DNA of 64,000 nucleotides from Streptomyces sp. NBC_01335 (GCF_035953295.1 NZ_CP108371.1:1-64000), one strand, 5' to 3'; counted from the first letter of the stretch, positions 16,197-24,957 are shown. Program-made: numbers and translations. The notes: generated from the letters alone by a model not told the origin.

Positions 16197-16335
16197 CACC
16201 TCCAATAGACAGCATACTCGATCGCGCGTTGATTCGCTCACCCAATCGCGCATGAATCGCGCAACGGTGGGAGTGCAACACGCAGGCGGGTAAGCGGCGC
16301 AACGGCTGTTCGTGCAGGTCAGGAGTGCAACGCGA
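16197..16335 (-). promoter_or_regulatory. Tap upstream region with short repeats
   Basis: ATCGCGC occurs at 16221, 16245 and 16256, with GATTCGC at 16231; GGAGTGCAAC occurs at 16270 and 16322. The region is compact and lies just before the tap ribosome site, so operator repeats for Tap itself or another HTH protein are plausible. Confidence 0.5.
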
Positions 16336-16479
16336 GTGTGCTTCACCCCTGGTGTTTCACTGCGTGTTTCGCACACCGCGCAGGAGGCGGCGATGCACGG
16401 CATGGCGGCGCTGCAGAACCCGGGCCCGCTGCCAGGCTGAGCACACCCGCCCAGCCCGCAGGGTGAATGGAGATCCGCC

Positions 16480-16866
16480 ATGTCCGTTGCATTCCGCATC
16501 AGGTGCTGCCTGTGCGCCAAGAACATCCCGCTCGCCACAGACATCATCGCCCTCGATGGCGAGTGGCAGCGCCGCTACCCGGACATGCACGGAACCCTCG
16601 CCTGCGAGCGGTGCATCGGCGTCTACGGCTGGAACAGCTGCACACAGCCCGAAGGCGGCTTCGTCGACGGGCATATCGCCGCACCCGAGGGACGAATCGA
16701 CATCGACGCCTGGTGTCACCACCTCAACCGCGGCACCCACCGCGCCCTGGTGACGCTCCACCCCCGCTCCGGCATGCTCCAGGGAGCGGAACCGTACCTG
16801 CGCTCCCTGGCCGCCCGCAGGGGGACCAAACCCGAGATCGCCGCCATGCTGCGCACGGTGATTTAG
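16480..16866 (+). CDS. Hypothetical zinc-binding protein
   Basis: 128 residues. Two cysteine pairs, CCLC (9-12) and CERC (42-45), are set 30 residues apart as in a treble-clef or ribbon zinc site; CHHLNRGTH (79-87) may add ligands. The tail is basic. It is transcribed divergently from tap. No family name can be given. Confidence 0.72.
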   Translation: MSVAFRIRCCLCAKNIPLATDIIALDGEWQRRYPDMHGTLACERCIGVYGWNSCTQPEGGFVDGHIAAPEGRIDIDAWCHHLNRGTHRALVTLHPRSGMLQGAEPYLRSLAARRGTKPEIAAMLRTVI

Positions 16867-17027
16867 GAGTGGGAGGAGCAGCACAGCCGCTCCGTCCCCC
16901 GGCAGCCGGCCACACCCTGAGTCCGGCTCCTCCCCCGCCGCACGTTGGCTGATCATCCCGCTGACACGGCCTCGGACCCCGTGGCAGGGTGCGGTGATCG
17001 GATCACCGGACGGCAGGGGGGGCTCCC

Positions 17028-17600
17028 GTGGAAGTACGGATGTGGAACGGACTGGTCGGCGTCGCGAAGGAGACGTACACCGCCTCGCTGGGCGAGGGGG
17101 TCGTGCCGCGCCCGCTGATGATGCCGCTGGTGCGCGGCGAGCTGGTCGGGCTGATCTGGGTCCGCCCGCTCAAGGTCGGCCAGGACGCGCTCGCCGGGAT
17201 CGCGGAGCTCGCGAAAATCGCCGCGGCGGCCGGCGCGGATGAGGTGGTCCTCGCCTGGGAGACGCACGACGTTGCCACCGCCTGCGAGCTGCCGGTCGTC
17301 GGCCCGGCGCCGTGCCTGAACATGGTGCTCGCCACCCCGGCCGGGCACGTGCTGCACCAGTTCCCCTACACCGAGCAGCTCCTGTCGCGCAGCACCGAGG
17401 GCTGGGCGTCGGTCGCCCCCGACTGGAGGCCGGCCCCCGCGCCGCAGCCCGGCGGCGAACTGGTGCCGCCGATCCAGACTGCGGTGAACTTCTCCTTCAC
17501 CCCCATCGACCTGGACCACCCCGACCCGTTCGGCGTCACCGTCGTGCTGATGGAAGAAGACGGCTACCGCATCAGCCTGACCGAAGCCTTCGCCCGCTGA
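17028..17600 (+). CDS. Hypothetical protein upstream of a SLATT-like gene
   Basis: 190 residues from GTG, 4 bases before the next gene, so the two are probably co-transcribed. It is a soluble, mixed alpha/beta protein with an internal helix QDALAGIAELAKIAAAAGAD and strands such as EVVLAWETHDVATACELPVV. No catalytic residues stand out. Being paired with a membrane protein resembling SLATT effectors, it might be a sensor or regulator, but the sequence gives no direct support. Confidence 0.7.
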   Translation: MEVRMWNGLVGVAKETYTASLGEGVVPRPLMMPLVRGELVGLIWVRPLKVGQDALAGIAELAKIAAAAGADEVVLAWETHDVATACELPVVGPAPCLNMVLATPAGHVLHQFPYTEQLLSRSTEGWASVAPDWRPAPAPQPGGELVPPIQTAVNFSFTPIDLDHPDPFGVTVVLMEEDGYRISLTEAFAR

Positions 17601-17604
17601 CCCC

Positions 17605-18510
17605 ATGGCCCGCGACTTCGACGACGACGCGCCCCGCCGGATCGGCGACGCGAACGACCTGGTCCTCGCCCGCAAGCGGGACGCCGACGAACGGATCTAC
17701 GTGGTGAACACCAACCTCGTCATCGACGCCCAGGAGAAGCTCGCCCGACGCCGGCGACTGGACCGCATCTGGCGCGCCGGGGCGGCCGTCAGCTGGCTGT
17801 CCTTACTGACCGCCGTCATCGGCACCGGCATCGCCGCGTGGACCACGGGCGACCCGGCGCGGTTCGCCCTGGGTGACCTGATCTGCGGAAGCCTCCTCCT
17901 GATGTCCCTGCTGGCGCTGGTCGGCGTCCACTTCGCCGGGCGGGGCGTGCCAACCCTCCAGCGCATCGAGGCGCAGCTCGTCTCCGCGCAGGAGTCGCTG
18001 TGGCAGCAGAAGGCCGACCGGCGTCCCGACCTGCACGACCGGCGCAATCTCTACCGCGAGGAAGTCGCCACCGCGATCGAGAAGTACCAGGTCGACAGCC
18101 GGAAGTACCGGCGGATCCACAACAGCCTGCAGTCCCTCATCATGATCGGCTCTGCATCCACGACGACGATCGCCGCCCTGGACACCGGCAAGGAGCTGAC
18201 CTGGCAGAGCGTCACCCTGACCGCCATCAGCTTCGCCATCACGGTGGCCGCGATGTTCACCGGCTACTACAAATTCCGCGAGCGCAGCTACTTCCTTCAG
18301 CAGACCGCCGACGCCATCGAGCAGGAGGCCAACGCCGTCACCCTCGGCATCGGCCCGTACGCGCCATACGGGCCCGACCAGGAGGACGAGGCGCTGAAGC
18401 TTTTCACCCAGCGCGTCGAAGACCACCGCAACGAGCAGCGCCGCCGCCAGCAGCAGCTGGACCAGCCCGCAGACCAGGCCGCCCCGTCCAGTCAGCCGCC
18501 GGCGGCCTGA
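17605..18510 (+). CDS. DUF4231/SLATT-like membrane protein
   Basis: 301 residues. Two membrane helices at about 52-75 and 88-112 are followed by a cytoplasmic helix, then RNLYREEVATAIEKYQVDSR and IHNSLQSLIMIGSASTTTI, where a second pair of membrane helices begins (about 175-230), then a charged C-terminal coil with Q-rich tail. The YR..VA..IE.Y.....YR..H..LQ spacing is that of DUF4231/SLATT proteins, some of which are pore-forming effectors in nucleotide-signal defence systems. No nucleotide cyclase or SLOG protein is adjacent, so an effector role is only a possibility. Confidence 0.6.
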   Translation: MARDFDDDAPRRIGDANDLVLARKRDADERIYVVNTNLVIDAQEKLARRRRLDRIWRAGAAVSWLSLLTAVIGTGIAAWTTGDPARFALGDLICGSLLLMSLLALVGVHFAGRGVPTLQRIEAQLVSAQESLWQQKADRRPDLHDRRNLYREEVATAIEKYQVDSRKYRRIHNSLQSLIMIGSASTTTIAALDTGKELTWQSVTLTAISFAITVAAMFTGYYKFRERSYFLQQTADAIEQEANAVTLGIGPYAPYGPDQEDEALKLFTQRVEDHRNEQRRRQQQLDQPADQAAPSSQPPAA

Positions 18511-18598
18511 CTCAGGATTCAGTCCTGCGGCTGCCGCTGGCTTCCGTGCTCGGACCGTACGGACGGAGCCACGTCCGGGGCCGCGCTCGCTTGAAGGA

Positions 18599-18860
18599 TC
18601 AATCCGTACGAGGTCGAGGTTTTCGGAGAACGCTACCGGGCGGAAAGTGTTCAGCACCGATGACTTCGTCTGCCGCCTGGATATGAATTTTTTTGAGGTT
18701 AGGCATGCCGCGGAGCGGAGTTAGGTCTACACGTCGGCAAGTGCCATAGGTTGCAATGGTCAATGCTTGGAGGTTGGGAAGTTTGGTGGGAATGAGAGCA
18801 AGGTCGTCGTAGCGCCCCCAGGTGCCCAGCCAGAGTTCGGTGATCTGCGGCAAGCGCGGC
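18599..18860 (-). pseudogene. 3' end of a leucine-rich-repeat gene
   Basis: The leftward frame shows repeating LxxLxL units: LPQITELWLG, LPNLQALTIATYG, LTPLRGMPNLKKIHIQ. The 5' end is missing; the frame runs into the transposase fragment at about 18850 with no start codon of its own. It is a truncated LRR protein gene, probably cut by the transposition or deletion that brought in the neighbouring fragment. Confidence 0.6.
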
Positions 18861-19148
18861 CAGCCCCGGCGCCGCCCGGACATCGTGCTCGGTGACCGCG
18901 GCTACGACCACGACAAGTACCGCCGCCTCGTCTGGGCCCTCGGCGTGAAGCCGGTGATTGCCCGACGCGGCACCGAACACGGTTCCGGACTGGGCGCCCA
19001 ACGCTGGGTCGTGGAGCGTACGTTCGCCCACCTGTACTCGTTTCGCCGCCTGCGGATCCGCTGGGAGATCCGCGACGACATCCACGAAGCTTTCCTGACC
19101 CTCGGATGCGTCCTCATCTGCTGGCGGCGACTTGTCTCCCTACCCTGA
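18849..19148 (+). pseudogene. C-terminal fragment of an IS5-family transposase
   Basis: About 100 codons matching the end of an IS5-type DDE transposase: GKRGQPRRRPDIVLGDRGYD (with the second catalytic D), VIARRGTEHGSGLGAQRWVVE (with the catalytic E), RTFAHLYSFRRLRIRWE. The first two thirds, including the first catalytic D, are missing. It abuts the LRR remnant on the left and the DUF5959 remnant on the right. Confidence 0.82.
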
Positions 19149-19485
19149 CAGCATCGGAACCCAGTGATCCATCACCTGGCGCAGACACTGGCGGTGGTCA
19201 GCAATCCAATTGTCCGGCGGGACGAGCGGGACCCGCACGGTGACCATGGACCCGGATTCGTCCTCCACGACCACCTCCGGGCAGTCACGCTCGCCCGTGA
19301 GCTGGATGAAGATGGACGGCCCGCTGCTCATCTCCATCCAGGCCACGTCTTCGCCGGCGTCAAGCCGGTCCAGTGCGTCGGCCCAGCACTCCAACCTCGC
19401 GACGTACAGTGCCAGGTCGATACGGCCGGATACGAAGGGCGTCTTGACGACGATCTCCGCGTCGAGCCCGGCGGTCCACCTGCGG
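19140..19485 (-). pseudogene. DUF5959-like gene remnant, 5' truncated
   Basis: A leftward frame reads continuously as DAEIVVKTPFVSGRIDLALY and onward through LDRLDAGEDVAWMEMSSGPS, then CPEVVVEDESGSMVTVRVPL. This is the DUF5959 pattern. It lacks its natural start; a TTG at 19394 could restart a shorter product. Upstream it runs into the second transposase fragment. Confidence 0.6.
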
Positions 19486-19510
19486 CTACGTCCCAGAACG
19501 TTGATCGAGA

Positions 19511-19936
19511 CGCTACGGCCGGGCCGACTACTCCCACAAACACCGGCGCCACGGCGTGAACGTGCAAGTCGTCACCGATCCCGGTGGCCGACTGTTATGG
19601 CTCTCGCCCGCCCTGCCGGGCCGCACTCACGATCTGACCGCCGCACGCACCCACCGGATCATCCGAGTCTGCGAGCGCCAGGGCGTTCCCGTCGTGGCCG
19701 ATCTCGCCTACCAGGGCGCCGGCCCGTGGCTGACCACCGGCATCAAACGCAGGCCCCTCCAGGAGCTCACTCCCGCCGACAGGACCCGCAACCGTGCCCT
19801 GGCCGCGGCACGAGCACCCGTCGAACGCGGCGTCGCCCGCCTGAAGTCCTGGCGGATCTTCCGCAGATCCCGCTGCAGCCCCAACCGCACGACGTCAATC
19901 GCCAAGGCCGTCGTCACCCTGGAGCGGCAACGCTGA
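19511..19936 (+). pseudogene. C-terminal fragment of a DDE_Tnp_4 transposase
   Basis: The frame reads RADYSHKHRRHGVNVQVV ... LSPALPGRTHDLTAARTHRI ... PVVADLAYQGAG ... RNRALAAARAPVERGVARLK, with the last two DDE residues but no N-terminal part. It is a different transposase from the fragment at 18.85 kb but is truncated in the same way, with its cut end facing a leftward truncated gene. Confidence 0.8.
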
Positions 19937-20225
19937 AGAAGCTCAATGAGCGACCACGCCATAAGAAACGATGTCTAATGCCACAATCCATCTTCATGAG
20001 TACAGGTGTTCGCAACACGATAGGACTGAGGTAAAGCGTAGCCATTCATCACAACCACTGACACAGGGCGCACTTTCTAGCCACCCAACCAAGGAAACTA
20101 GCCAACATGATTCCAAAATGTCACTTTAAATCCCGAATCTGCAAGTAAAAACCATATTGAATTAACCAACTTCTCATGTACGATCCATCCACTTGAACGA
20201 AAATCGAACAAGGGGAGATCTCCTA
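19937..20225. other. AT-rich intergenic region
   Basis: No gene. The stretch is strikingly AT-rich for this window (for example around 20130-20200) and presumably holds the promoter of the secreted-protein gene that follows, whose GGGGAG site is at its end. Confidence 0.5.
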
Positions 20226-20657
20226 ATGCCTAGATTTGGCAAAGCAATTCTGGCTTTCGTAGCTGCTATCGCCTTCTGCGCCCTGCCGGCAGCCACCGCC
20301 CACGCCGAGGACGCGACCACTCAGGCTGCGTGCCCGACGCAGCCGACCACCTACTACGTCTCCGACTTTGGTTACGTCCAGTGGGCTCAGAACCCGATAT
20401 GCGGAACGCCGGGCGACGCGATGCGAGTCTGCGACACCAAGGCTGACGGCATGGGCCTTCTCGTCCAGCGGTACAAGCTGAGCGGCGGCGTCCGGTACTA
20501 CCTGGACACCGTTTCGACCGCTGGCCACAACTCTCCCTACTGCTCCCCCTGGCTCTCCAATAACCTTCCCGAGGGTACGGCCGTTCTACTCGTCCCCTCT
20601 ACCTCAAAGGGTGGCGTGGTCACCATTACCCCGTACTCCTACAACGTCACTACATGA
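20226..20657 (+). CDS. Small secreted protein
   Basis: 143 residues from ATG with AAGGGGAG upstream. A signal peptide occupies residues 1-26 (hydrophobic AILAFVAAIAFCALPAATAHA, split by cleavage after AHA). The mature part of about 117 residues has four cysteines and reads as a small beta-rich domain (YYVSDFGYVQWAQNPICG, GGVRYYLDTVSTAGHN). No family is recognised. It lies in a low-GC patch and is followed by a terminator and an IS630 insertion. Confidence 0.8.
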   Translation: MPRFGKAILAFVAAIAFCALPAATAHAEDATTQAACPTQPTTYYVSDFGYVQWAQNPICGTPGDAMRVCDTKADGMGLLVQRYKLSGGVRYYLDTVSTAGHNSPYCSPWLSNNLPEGTAVLLVPSTSKGGVVTITPYSYNVTT

Positions 20658-20703
20658 GTAGGACCATGTAACGCGCGTAAGTAAAGTCAAAATGCTTGCT
20701 TAG

Positions 20704-20728
20704 TGGCGGCGCCAGCCGGGCGCCGCCA
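20704..20728 (+). terminator. Terminator of the secreted-protein gene
   Basis: TGGCGGCGCC/GGCGCCGCCA around AGCCG, 46 bases past the stop, followed by TT. The IS630 element begins two bases later. Confidence 0.8.
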
Positions 20729-20754
20729 TTACTGAGGTTTAACTCGTGGTGTCG

Positions 20755-21372
20755 TTACGCAGATCTGATGGTCAGGCCGGTCTCGGCGAGGCAGCCGTCA
20801 ATGAGGTTGCTGCGGTACTGGATGTGCCGGAGACCGCTGCGGACCGTGCGGATGAGATGTTCTGGCGTGGAGAAGGCGACGTTGGAGAGCCAGCCGCGAC
20901 GTAGCAGGGACCAGATGCCCTCGACGGGGTTGAGGTCGGGGGCGTAGGACGGCAGGTAGAGGATGGTCAGCCAGTCACGGGATTCGGCGAACTCCCGTAG
21001 ACCTGCGGCCTTGTGGACGTTGAGGTTGTCCCAGATGAGGATGATCGGGCCGCCGAGTTGCTGGTGGGCTGCGATCAGCAGGTCGCGGTAGTCGCGCCAG
21101 GAGAAGCTTTTGCGCCCGTCACGGTTGCCTCCGTCCCGTCGCGGCCGGTAGATCAGCCGGGAGCGGTGGCCGGGCTTGTAGCAGGTCAGGGCGGCGATCG
21201 ATATCCGTCTGCGCGAGCGGCCACGGACCCGCACCACCGGGGTCCGCCCGCGCTGCGACCAGGTCCTTGCGTGCGACGGCGTCATGGAGAAGCCGGCTTC
21301 GTCCTCGAAGACCAGCCATGCTCCACGGGCCGCCGCTAGCCTTCCGCGCGGGGCCACACCTCCTTGACCCAC
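20755..21372 (-). CDS. IS630 transposase, catalytic part (orfB)
   Basis: The frame gives 205 residues including a non-native lead-in; the real product is probably made by frameshifting from orfA within the 37-base overlap. DDE residues are in FEDEAGF, LIWDNLNVHK and APDLNPVEGIW, all intact. Together with orfA this reconstitutes a normal-length IS630 transposase, so the element may be active. Confidence 0.9.
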   Translation of the reverse strand: MGQGGVAPRGRLAAARGAWLVFEDEAGFSMTPSHARTWSQRGRTPVVRVRGRSRRRISIAALTCYKPGHRSRLIYRPRRDGGNRDGRKSFSWRDYRDLLIAAHQQLGGPIILIWDNLNVHKAAGLREFAESRDWLTILYLPSYAPDLNPVEGIWSLLRRGWLSNVAFSTPEHLIRTVRSGLRHIQYRSNLIDGCLAETGLTIRSA

Positions 21373-21821
21373 CCGGCCACCACCTCGTCGTCCCGCTCCA
21401 TGGCACGACGGGCCGGGACCTGGCAGGACCAGCCGTTACGCACCAACAGCTTGCGGACACCTTGAATCGTGTACGTGAGGTGGAAGCGCCGTCCGATCAC
21501 CGTCTTCACACGGTTCAGAGTCCAGCGCTGGTCCTCCCAGCCGTGCGCGGCCGGTCCTTTGGCCAGCTCGGACTCCAGCTGAGCGAACTGCTTCTCACTC
21601 AGTCGCGGCAGCGACGCGGGCCCCTGCGACCGCAAGGACCGTGGGCCGCCCTCGGACCACGTGTGACGCCACCGCTGCACCGATCGGACACTGACCCGCA
21701 GATCCCTGGCGATCGCCGTACTGCCCTCGCCACGAGCGAACCGCTCAGCCGCCTGGAGCCGTAACTCCTCGCGCCTGCACTGCCGTTCAGCGGTCAACCC
21801 GCCACCCTGTGGATACCTCAT
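21336..21821 (-). CDS. IS630 transposase, DNA-binding part (orfA)
   Basis: 161 residues with the paired HTH of IS630 proteins: AAERFARGEGSTAIARDLRV and SVRSVQRWRHTW, then WTLNRVKTVIGRRFHLTYTI in the second unit. It ends in the region that overlaps orfB, as in IS630 elements that express the transposase by programmed frameshift. Confidence 0.88.
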   Translation of the reverse strand: MRYPQGGGLTAERQCRREELRLQAAERFARGEGSTAIARDLRVSVRSVQRWRHTWSEGGPRSLRSQGPASLPRLSEKQFAQLESELAKGPAAHGWEDQRWTLNRVKTVIGRRFHLTYTIQGVRKLLVRNGWSCQVPARRAMERDDEVVAGWVKEVWPRAEG

Positions 21822-21907
21822 CCTCCCGTCATACCGCAGGCAAGCACCCCCCGTCAGCCCCTACGACTTCACGAATTCAATCTCAGTAAGTATTTCTTCC
21901 CCTGCCA

Positions 21908-23344
21908 TCAAAATTTTTCAGAAGCCCTTGGCTTGCTTGAGGGTGGAGGAACTTCGCAGCCGGGGAGGCGGACAATTGCTTCTGTTCCTACCTCCGACGC
22001 CGCCCGAAGCTCTACCGTGCCACCTGCCTGACGAACGGCTCGGTCCACAATTGCCAGTCCGAGACCACTTCCCGGAAGGCTACGAGCGGCCGGCGAACGC
22101 CAAAATCTTTCGAATACATGCGGCAAGTCTCTCGGATTCACGCCAACCCCTCGATCACGGATTACAAGCACTCCGGAATTGAGATTCATACTGACAGATC
22201 CGCCGGGTGGAGAGAACTTCACTGCATTATCGAGAAGATTAACCAGTGCACGCTCCAACGCCGCCGGATCGCACCAGAGATACCAGTCCTGCAGGTCGTG
22301 TTCGAAGTCGACCTCCGGCCCTCTCAGCTTGACACGCGCGAGCGCACGCTCTGCTATCTCATGCAGAGGAACCAACGAGACATTATCTCCATACGAGCCG
22401 GAGTCCGCTCGCGAAAGAACTTGCAGGTCGGATATGAGCTCAGCGAGTTCTCCCACCTGCGCCTCAATTGAGTCGAGTAGCTCCACTAGCACTCCATCGG
22501 GAAGTTTGCGACCACTGCGCTGGCTTCTTGCTAGAAGTTGAACATTTGCACGCAGTGAAGTAAGTGGAGTGCGAAGTTCATGCCCGGCGTCAGCAACCAG
22601 CTGACGCTGGCGTTCGAATGAAACTGATAGCGCTTCCGTCATGACATTGAAGCTTCGCGACATTCGCGCGATTTCATCACTTCCTGCAACTGGGAGACGA
22701 ATCTTGAGGTTCTGAGTTCGCGCTATTTGCTCTGCAGCATCGGTGAGGCGGACGACTGGCCGCAGGCCAGCGCGACTAATCGCAACACCAGATGTTGCGG
22801 CGCCGACGATACCCACGCCAGATATTCCCAACAAATAAAGAGCGAGCCTCTTGAGTGGCGTGTCCACGCCGCTCAAAGGCTGAGCAATCGAAATAGCGAT
22901 ATCCGAGGGCGCTCCCGGTACGCGCTCAGTCGAAACACGCATTTTTGTACCATCCTGAGATTCGGTATCATGAATCACCGAGTCAAGCTCACCTGCCGCA
23001 ACAGCTACATCTGCGGCAGTGATCGAGTACTTAACGCCCCCCGGGTCAGCGCAGACCGTACCGTCGCTCATGACAACTTGCACAACATACTGAGTCGGCT
23101 TTTCGCTGAAATCCGGAGAGCGGCTTTGATCGACATCACACGACTGCAACAACTGATTGATATAGCGGGGTGACGCCTGCACGCTCCGAAGGTTGCTGTT
23201 CAACTGGTCCGAGAACTGATGCCTAGTCATAAGCCACGCGGCAGCCGCTACGGCGCTCACCGCGATGGCCACAGCTGCCGCTGCAGACAGTCCAAGCCGC
23301 AGACGCAAACTCATGCGGCGCAGCTCTTGTTTCTCGTGATGCAC
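21908..23344 (-). CDS. Orphan membrane sensor histidine kinase
   Basis: 478 residues. Two membrane helices (about 17-40 and 166-190) enclose an external sensor of some 120 residues. They are followed by a HAMP domain, the phosphoacceptor H255 in ADAGHELRTPLTSLR, the N box ERALVNLLDNAVKFS, and the G boxes DRGVGV and GSGLGLAI. All key residues are present. The response regulator normally encoded just upstream is absent: that side is short non-coding DNA followed by IS256. The gene is noticeably less GC-rich than its neighbours, suggesting transfer. Confidence 0.94.
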   Translation of the reverse strand: MHHEKQELRRMSLRLRLGLSAAAAVAIAVSAVAAAAWLMTRHQFSDQLNSNLRSVQASPRYINQLLQSCDVDQSRSPDFSEKPTQYVVQVVMSDGTVCADPGGVKYSITAADVAVAAGELDSVIHDTESQDGTKMRVSTERVPGAPSDIAISIAQPLSGVDTPLKRLALYLLGISGVGIVGAATSGVAISRAGLRPVVRLTDAAEQIARTQNLKIRLPVAGSDEIARMSRSFNVMTEALSVSFERQRQLVADAGHELRTPLTSLRANVQLLARSQRSGRKLPDGVLVELLDSIEAQVGELAELISDLQVLSRADSGSYGDNVSLVPLHEIAERALARVKLRGPEVDFEHDLQDWYLWCDPAALERALVNLLDNAVKFSPPGGSVSMNLNSGVLVIRDRGVGVNPRDLPHVFERFWRSPAARSLPGSGLGLAIVDRAVRQAGGTVELRAASEVGTEAIVRLPGCEVPPPSSKPRASEKF

Positions 23345-23573
23345 CTTTACCCCGTTCGTCGCCCCACAGTTGCGGAAAATTCGCTCCCATCAAAATCATC
23401 ACGCCGTTGCTGGCAGCCATCACAGGCCACCAATGGGCATGCCAACAGTCTGCTCGGTCAACATGAGAGCTTCCTGAACTAGAACTCGTTGGGCACAGAT
23501 CTTCAAGTCGGGGCAGGCCGAAGAATCACAATCTGACCTCAAACATCCCTAAGATCCCATAACGGGACCTTAG
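23345..23573. other. Low-GC spacer between kinase and IS256
   Basis: No gene. A regulator gene would be expected here; nothing resembling one remains. Confidence 0.5.
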
Positions 23574-24954
23574 GGGGGTGTGTCCAGTAGACGGCTGATC
23601 CAGTTTTTTTTGGGGGGGTTCAGTTGGCGGCCGGGGTGAGCCGGCCTTCGAAGGCGATCTGGAAGGCGTTCAGGGGTGCCTTCCAGCGCATGGTCCACCG
23701 CTTGCGGCCCTTGCCGGTGGGGTCCAGGCTCATCAGGGCCATGTAGACGCACTTCATGGCTGCGGCCTCGTTGGGGAAATGCCCGCGGGCGCGGACGGCC
23801 TTGCGGATGCGTGCGTTGACGGACTCGATCGCGTTCGTCGAGCAGATGACCTTGCGGATCTCGACGTCGAAGGAGAGGAAGGGCACGAACTCGGCCCAGG
23901 CGTTCTCCCAGAGCCGGATGACCGCCGGGTACTTCTTCCCCCAGGCTTCCTGGAACTCGCTGAACCGCTCGGTCGCGGCGGCCTCGTTCGGGGCCGTGTA
24001 GACGGGCTTGATCGCCTTGGCGATCTTGTCCCAGTCCTGGCGGGTCGCGTGCCGGAAGCTGTTCCTCAGCAGGTGAACGACACAGGTCTGGACAATCGTT
24101 CGAGGCCAGACGGTCTCCACCGCTTCCGGCAGGCCCTTCAGCCCGTCGCAGATCAGCATGAGAACATCATCAACGCCCCGATTCTTCAGATCCGTGAACA
24201 CACTCAGCCAGTACTTCGCACCCTCGCCGCCGTCGCCGGCCCAGATCCCCAGGATGTCCCGGTGGCCCTCGGCGGTCACTGCCATGACGACGTAGATCGG
24301 ACGGTTGGCGACCTGCCCGTCCCGGATCTTGACGTTGATCGCGTCGACGAACAGGACCGGATAGACGGAGTCCAGCGGTCGGTTGGACCATTCCGCCATC
24401 CCGTCCATCACCTTGTCCGTGATCGTAGTGATGGTGGCCTTGGACACGCTCGCGCCGTAGACCTCGGCCAGGTGGGCGGAGATCTCGCCGTGCGTCAGGC
24501 CCTTCGCGGACAGCGACAGCACCATCTCGTCCACCCCGGACAGGCGCCGCTGCCGCTTCTTGACGATCTGCGGCTCGAACGAACCGGCCACGTCCCGGGG
24601 GACCTTGACCTCGACCGGGCCGACATCGGTCAGCACCGTCTTCGCCCGGGTCCCGTTGCGGCTGTTGCCGCTGCCCCGGCCCTCGGCATCGTGCTTCTCG
24701 TATCCGAGGTGATCGGTGATCTCGCCCTCCAGGGCGGACTCCAGCACCCGCTTCGTCAGCTGCTGGAGCAGCCCGCCCTCCCCGGTCAGCTGCAGGCCCT
24801 CGCTGCGGGCCCGGTCCACGAGCATCGCGACCAACTGCTCGTCACTCGCCGGCACGGCCTCCGCCGCCTCACTGCCCGGTATTTGCTCGATGGTGGTGTC
24901 GCTCATCTGGCGTCTCCTTGATCATCGGATCCGCCGATCATTGAACACTCCCCC
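23574..24954 (-). mobile_element. IS256-family insertion sequence
   Basis: 28-bp imperfect terminal inverted repeats lie at 23574-23601 and 24927-24954; both begin GGGGG, share GTGT near position 7-10 and end CGGCxGATCC. The transposase inside is full length. The eight bases outside each end (GACCTTAG and GCGATGAC) do not match, so no target duplication remains. This suggests that recombination or deletion joined the two flanks, which also carry broken functions: a kinase without regulator on one side and an RHS protein without its N-terminus on the other. Confidence 0.92.
23620..24906 (-). CDS. IS256-family transposase
   Basis: 428 residues, full length for the family (Transposase_mut). The signature NVKIRDGQVANRPIYVVMAV and DILGIWAGDGGEGAKYWLSV blocks are present, with DGLKGLPEAVETVWP and CSTNAIESVNARIRKAVRAR near the end; the DDE acids lie in LFVDAINVK, LICDGLKG and NAIESVN. 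It acts by making a circular intermediate and inserting it elsewhere. Confidence 0.96.
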   Translation of the reverse strand: MSDTTIEQIPGSEAAEAVPASDEQLVAMLVDRARSEGLQLTGEGGLLQQLTKRVLESALEGEITDHLGYEKHDAEGRGSGNSRNGTRAKTVLTDVGPVEVKVPRDVAGSFEPQIVKKRQRRLSGVDEMVLSLSAKGLTHGEISAHLAEVYGASVSKATITTITDKVMDGMAEWSNRPLDSVYPVLFVDAINVKIRDGQVANRPIYVVMAVTAEGHRDILGIWAGDGGEGAKYWLSVFTDLKNRGVDDVLMLICDGLKGLPEAVETVWPRTIVQTCVVHLLRNSFRHATRQDWDKIAKAIKPVYTAPNEAAATERFSEFQEAWGKKYPAVIRLWENAWAEFVPFLSFDVEIRKVICSTNAIESVNARIRKAVRARGHFPNEAAAMKCVYMALMSLDPTGKGRKRWTMRWKAPLNAFQIAFEGRLTPAAN

Positions 24955-24957
24955 GCG

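Larger units (their letters stand above)
20732..21886 (-). mobile_element. IS630-family insertion sequence, apparently complete
   Basis: The element is 1155 bp. The ends are imperfect terminal inverted repeats: CTGAGGTTTAACTCGTG on the left and, read inward from the right, CTGAGATTGAATTCGTG. Both are flanked by TA (20730-20731 and 21887-21888), the target duplicated by IS630/Tc1-mariner elements. It carries the transposase in two overlapping frames. Insertion is downstream of the secreted-protein gene and breaks no visible gene. Confidence 0.92.

Noticed and set aside
13419..16208. 929-codon rightward open frame
   Set aside because: It is the antisense of tap and tpg, whose protein identity is certain; long antisense frames are expected at this GC content.
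23345..23573. Response-regulator gene upstream of the histidine kinase
   Set aside because: The space is too short and no receiver-domain motif is present in any frame.
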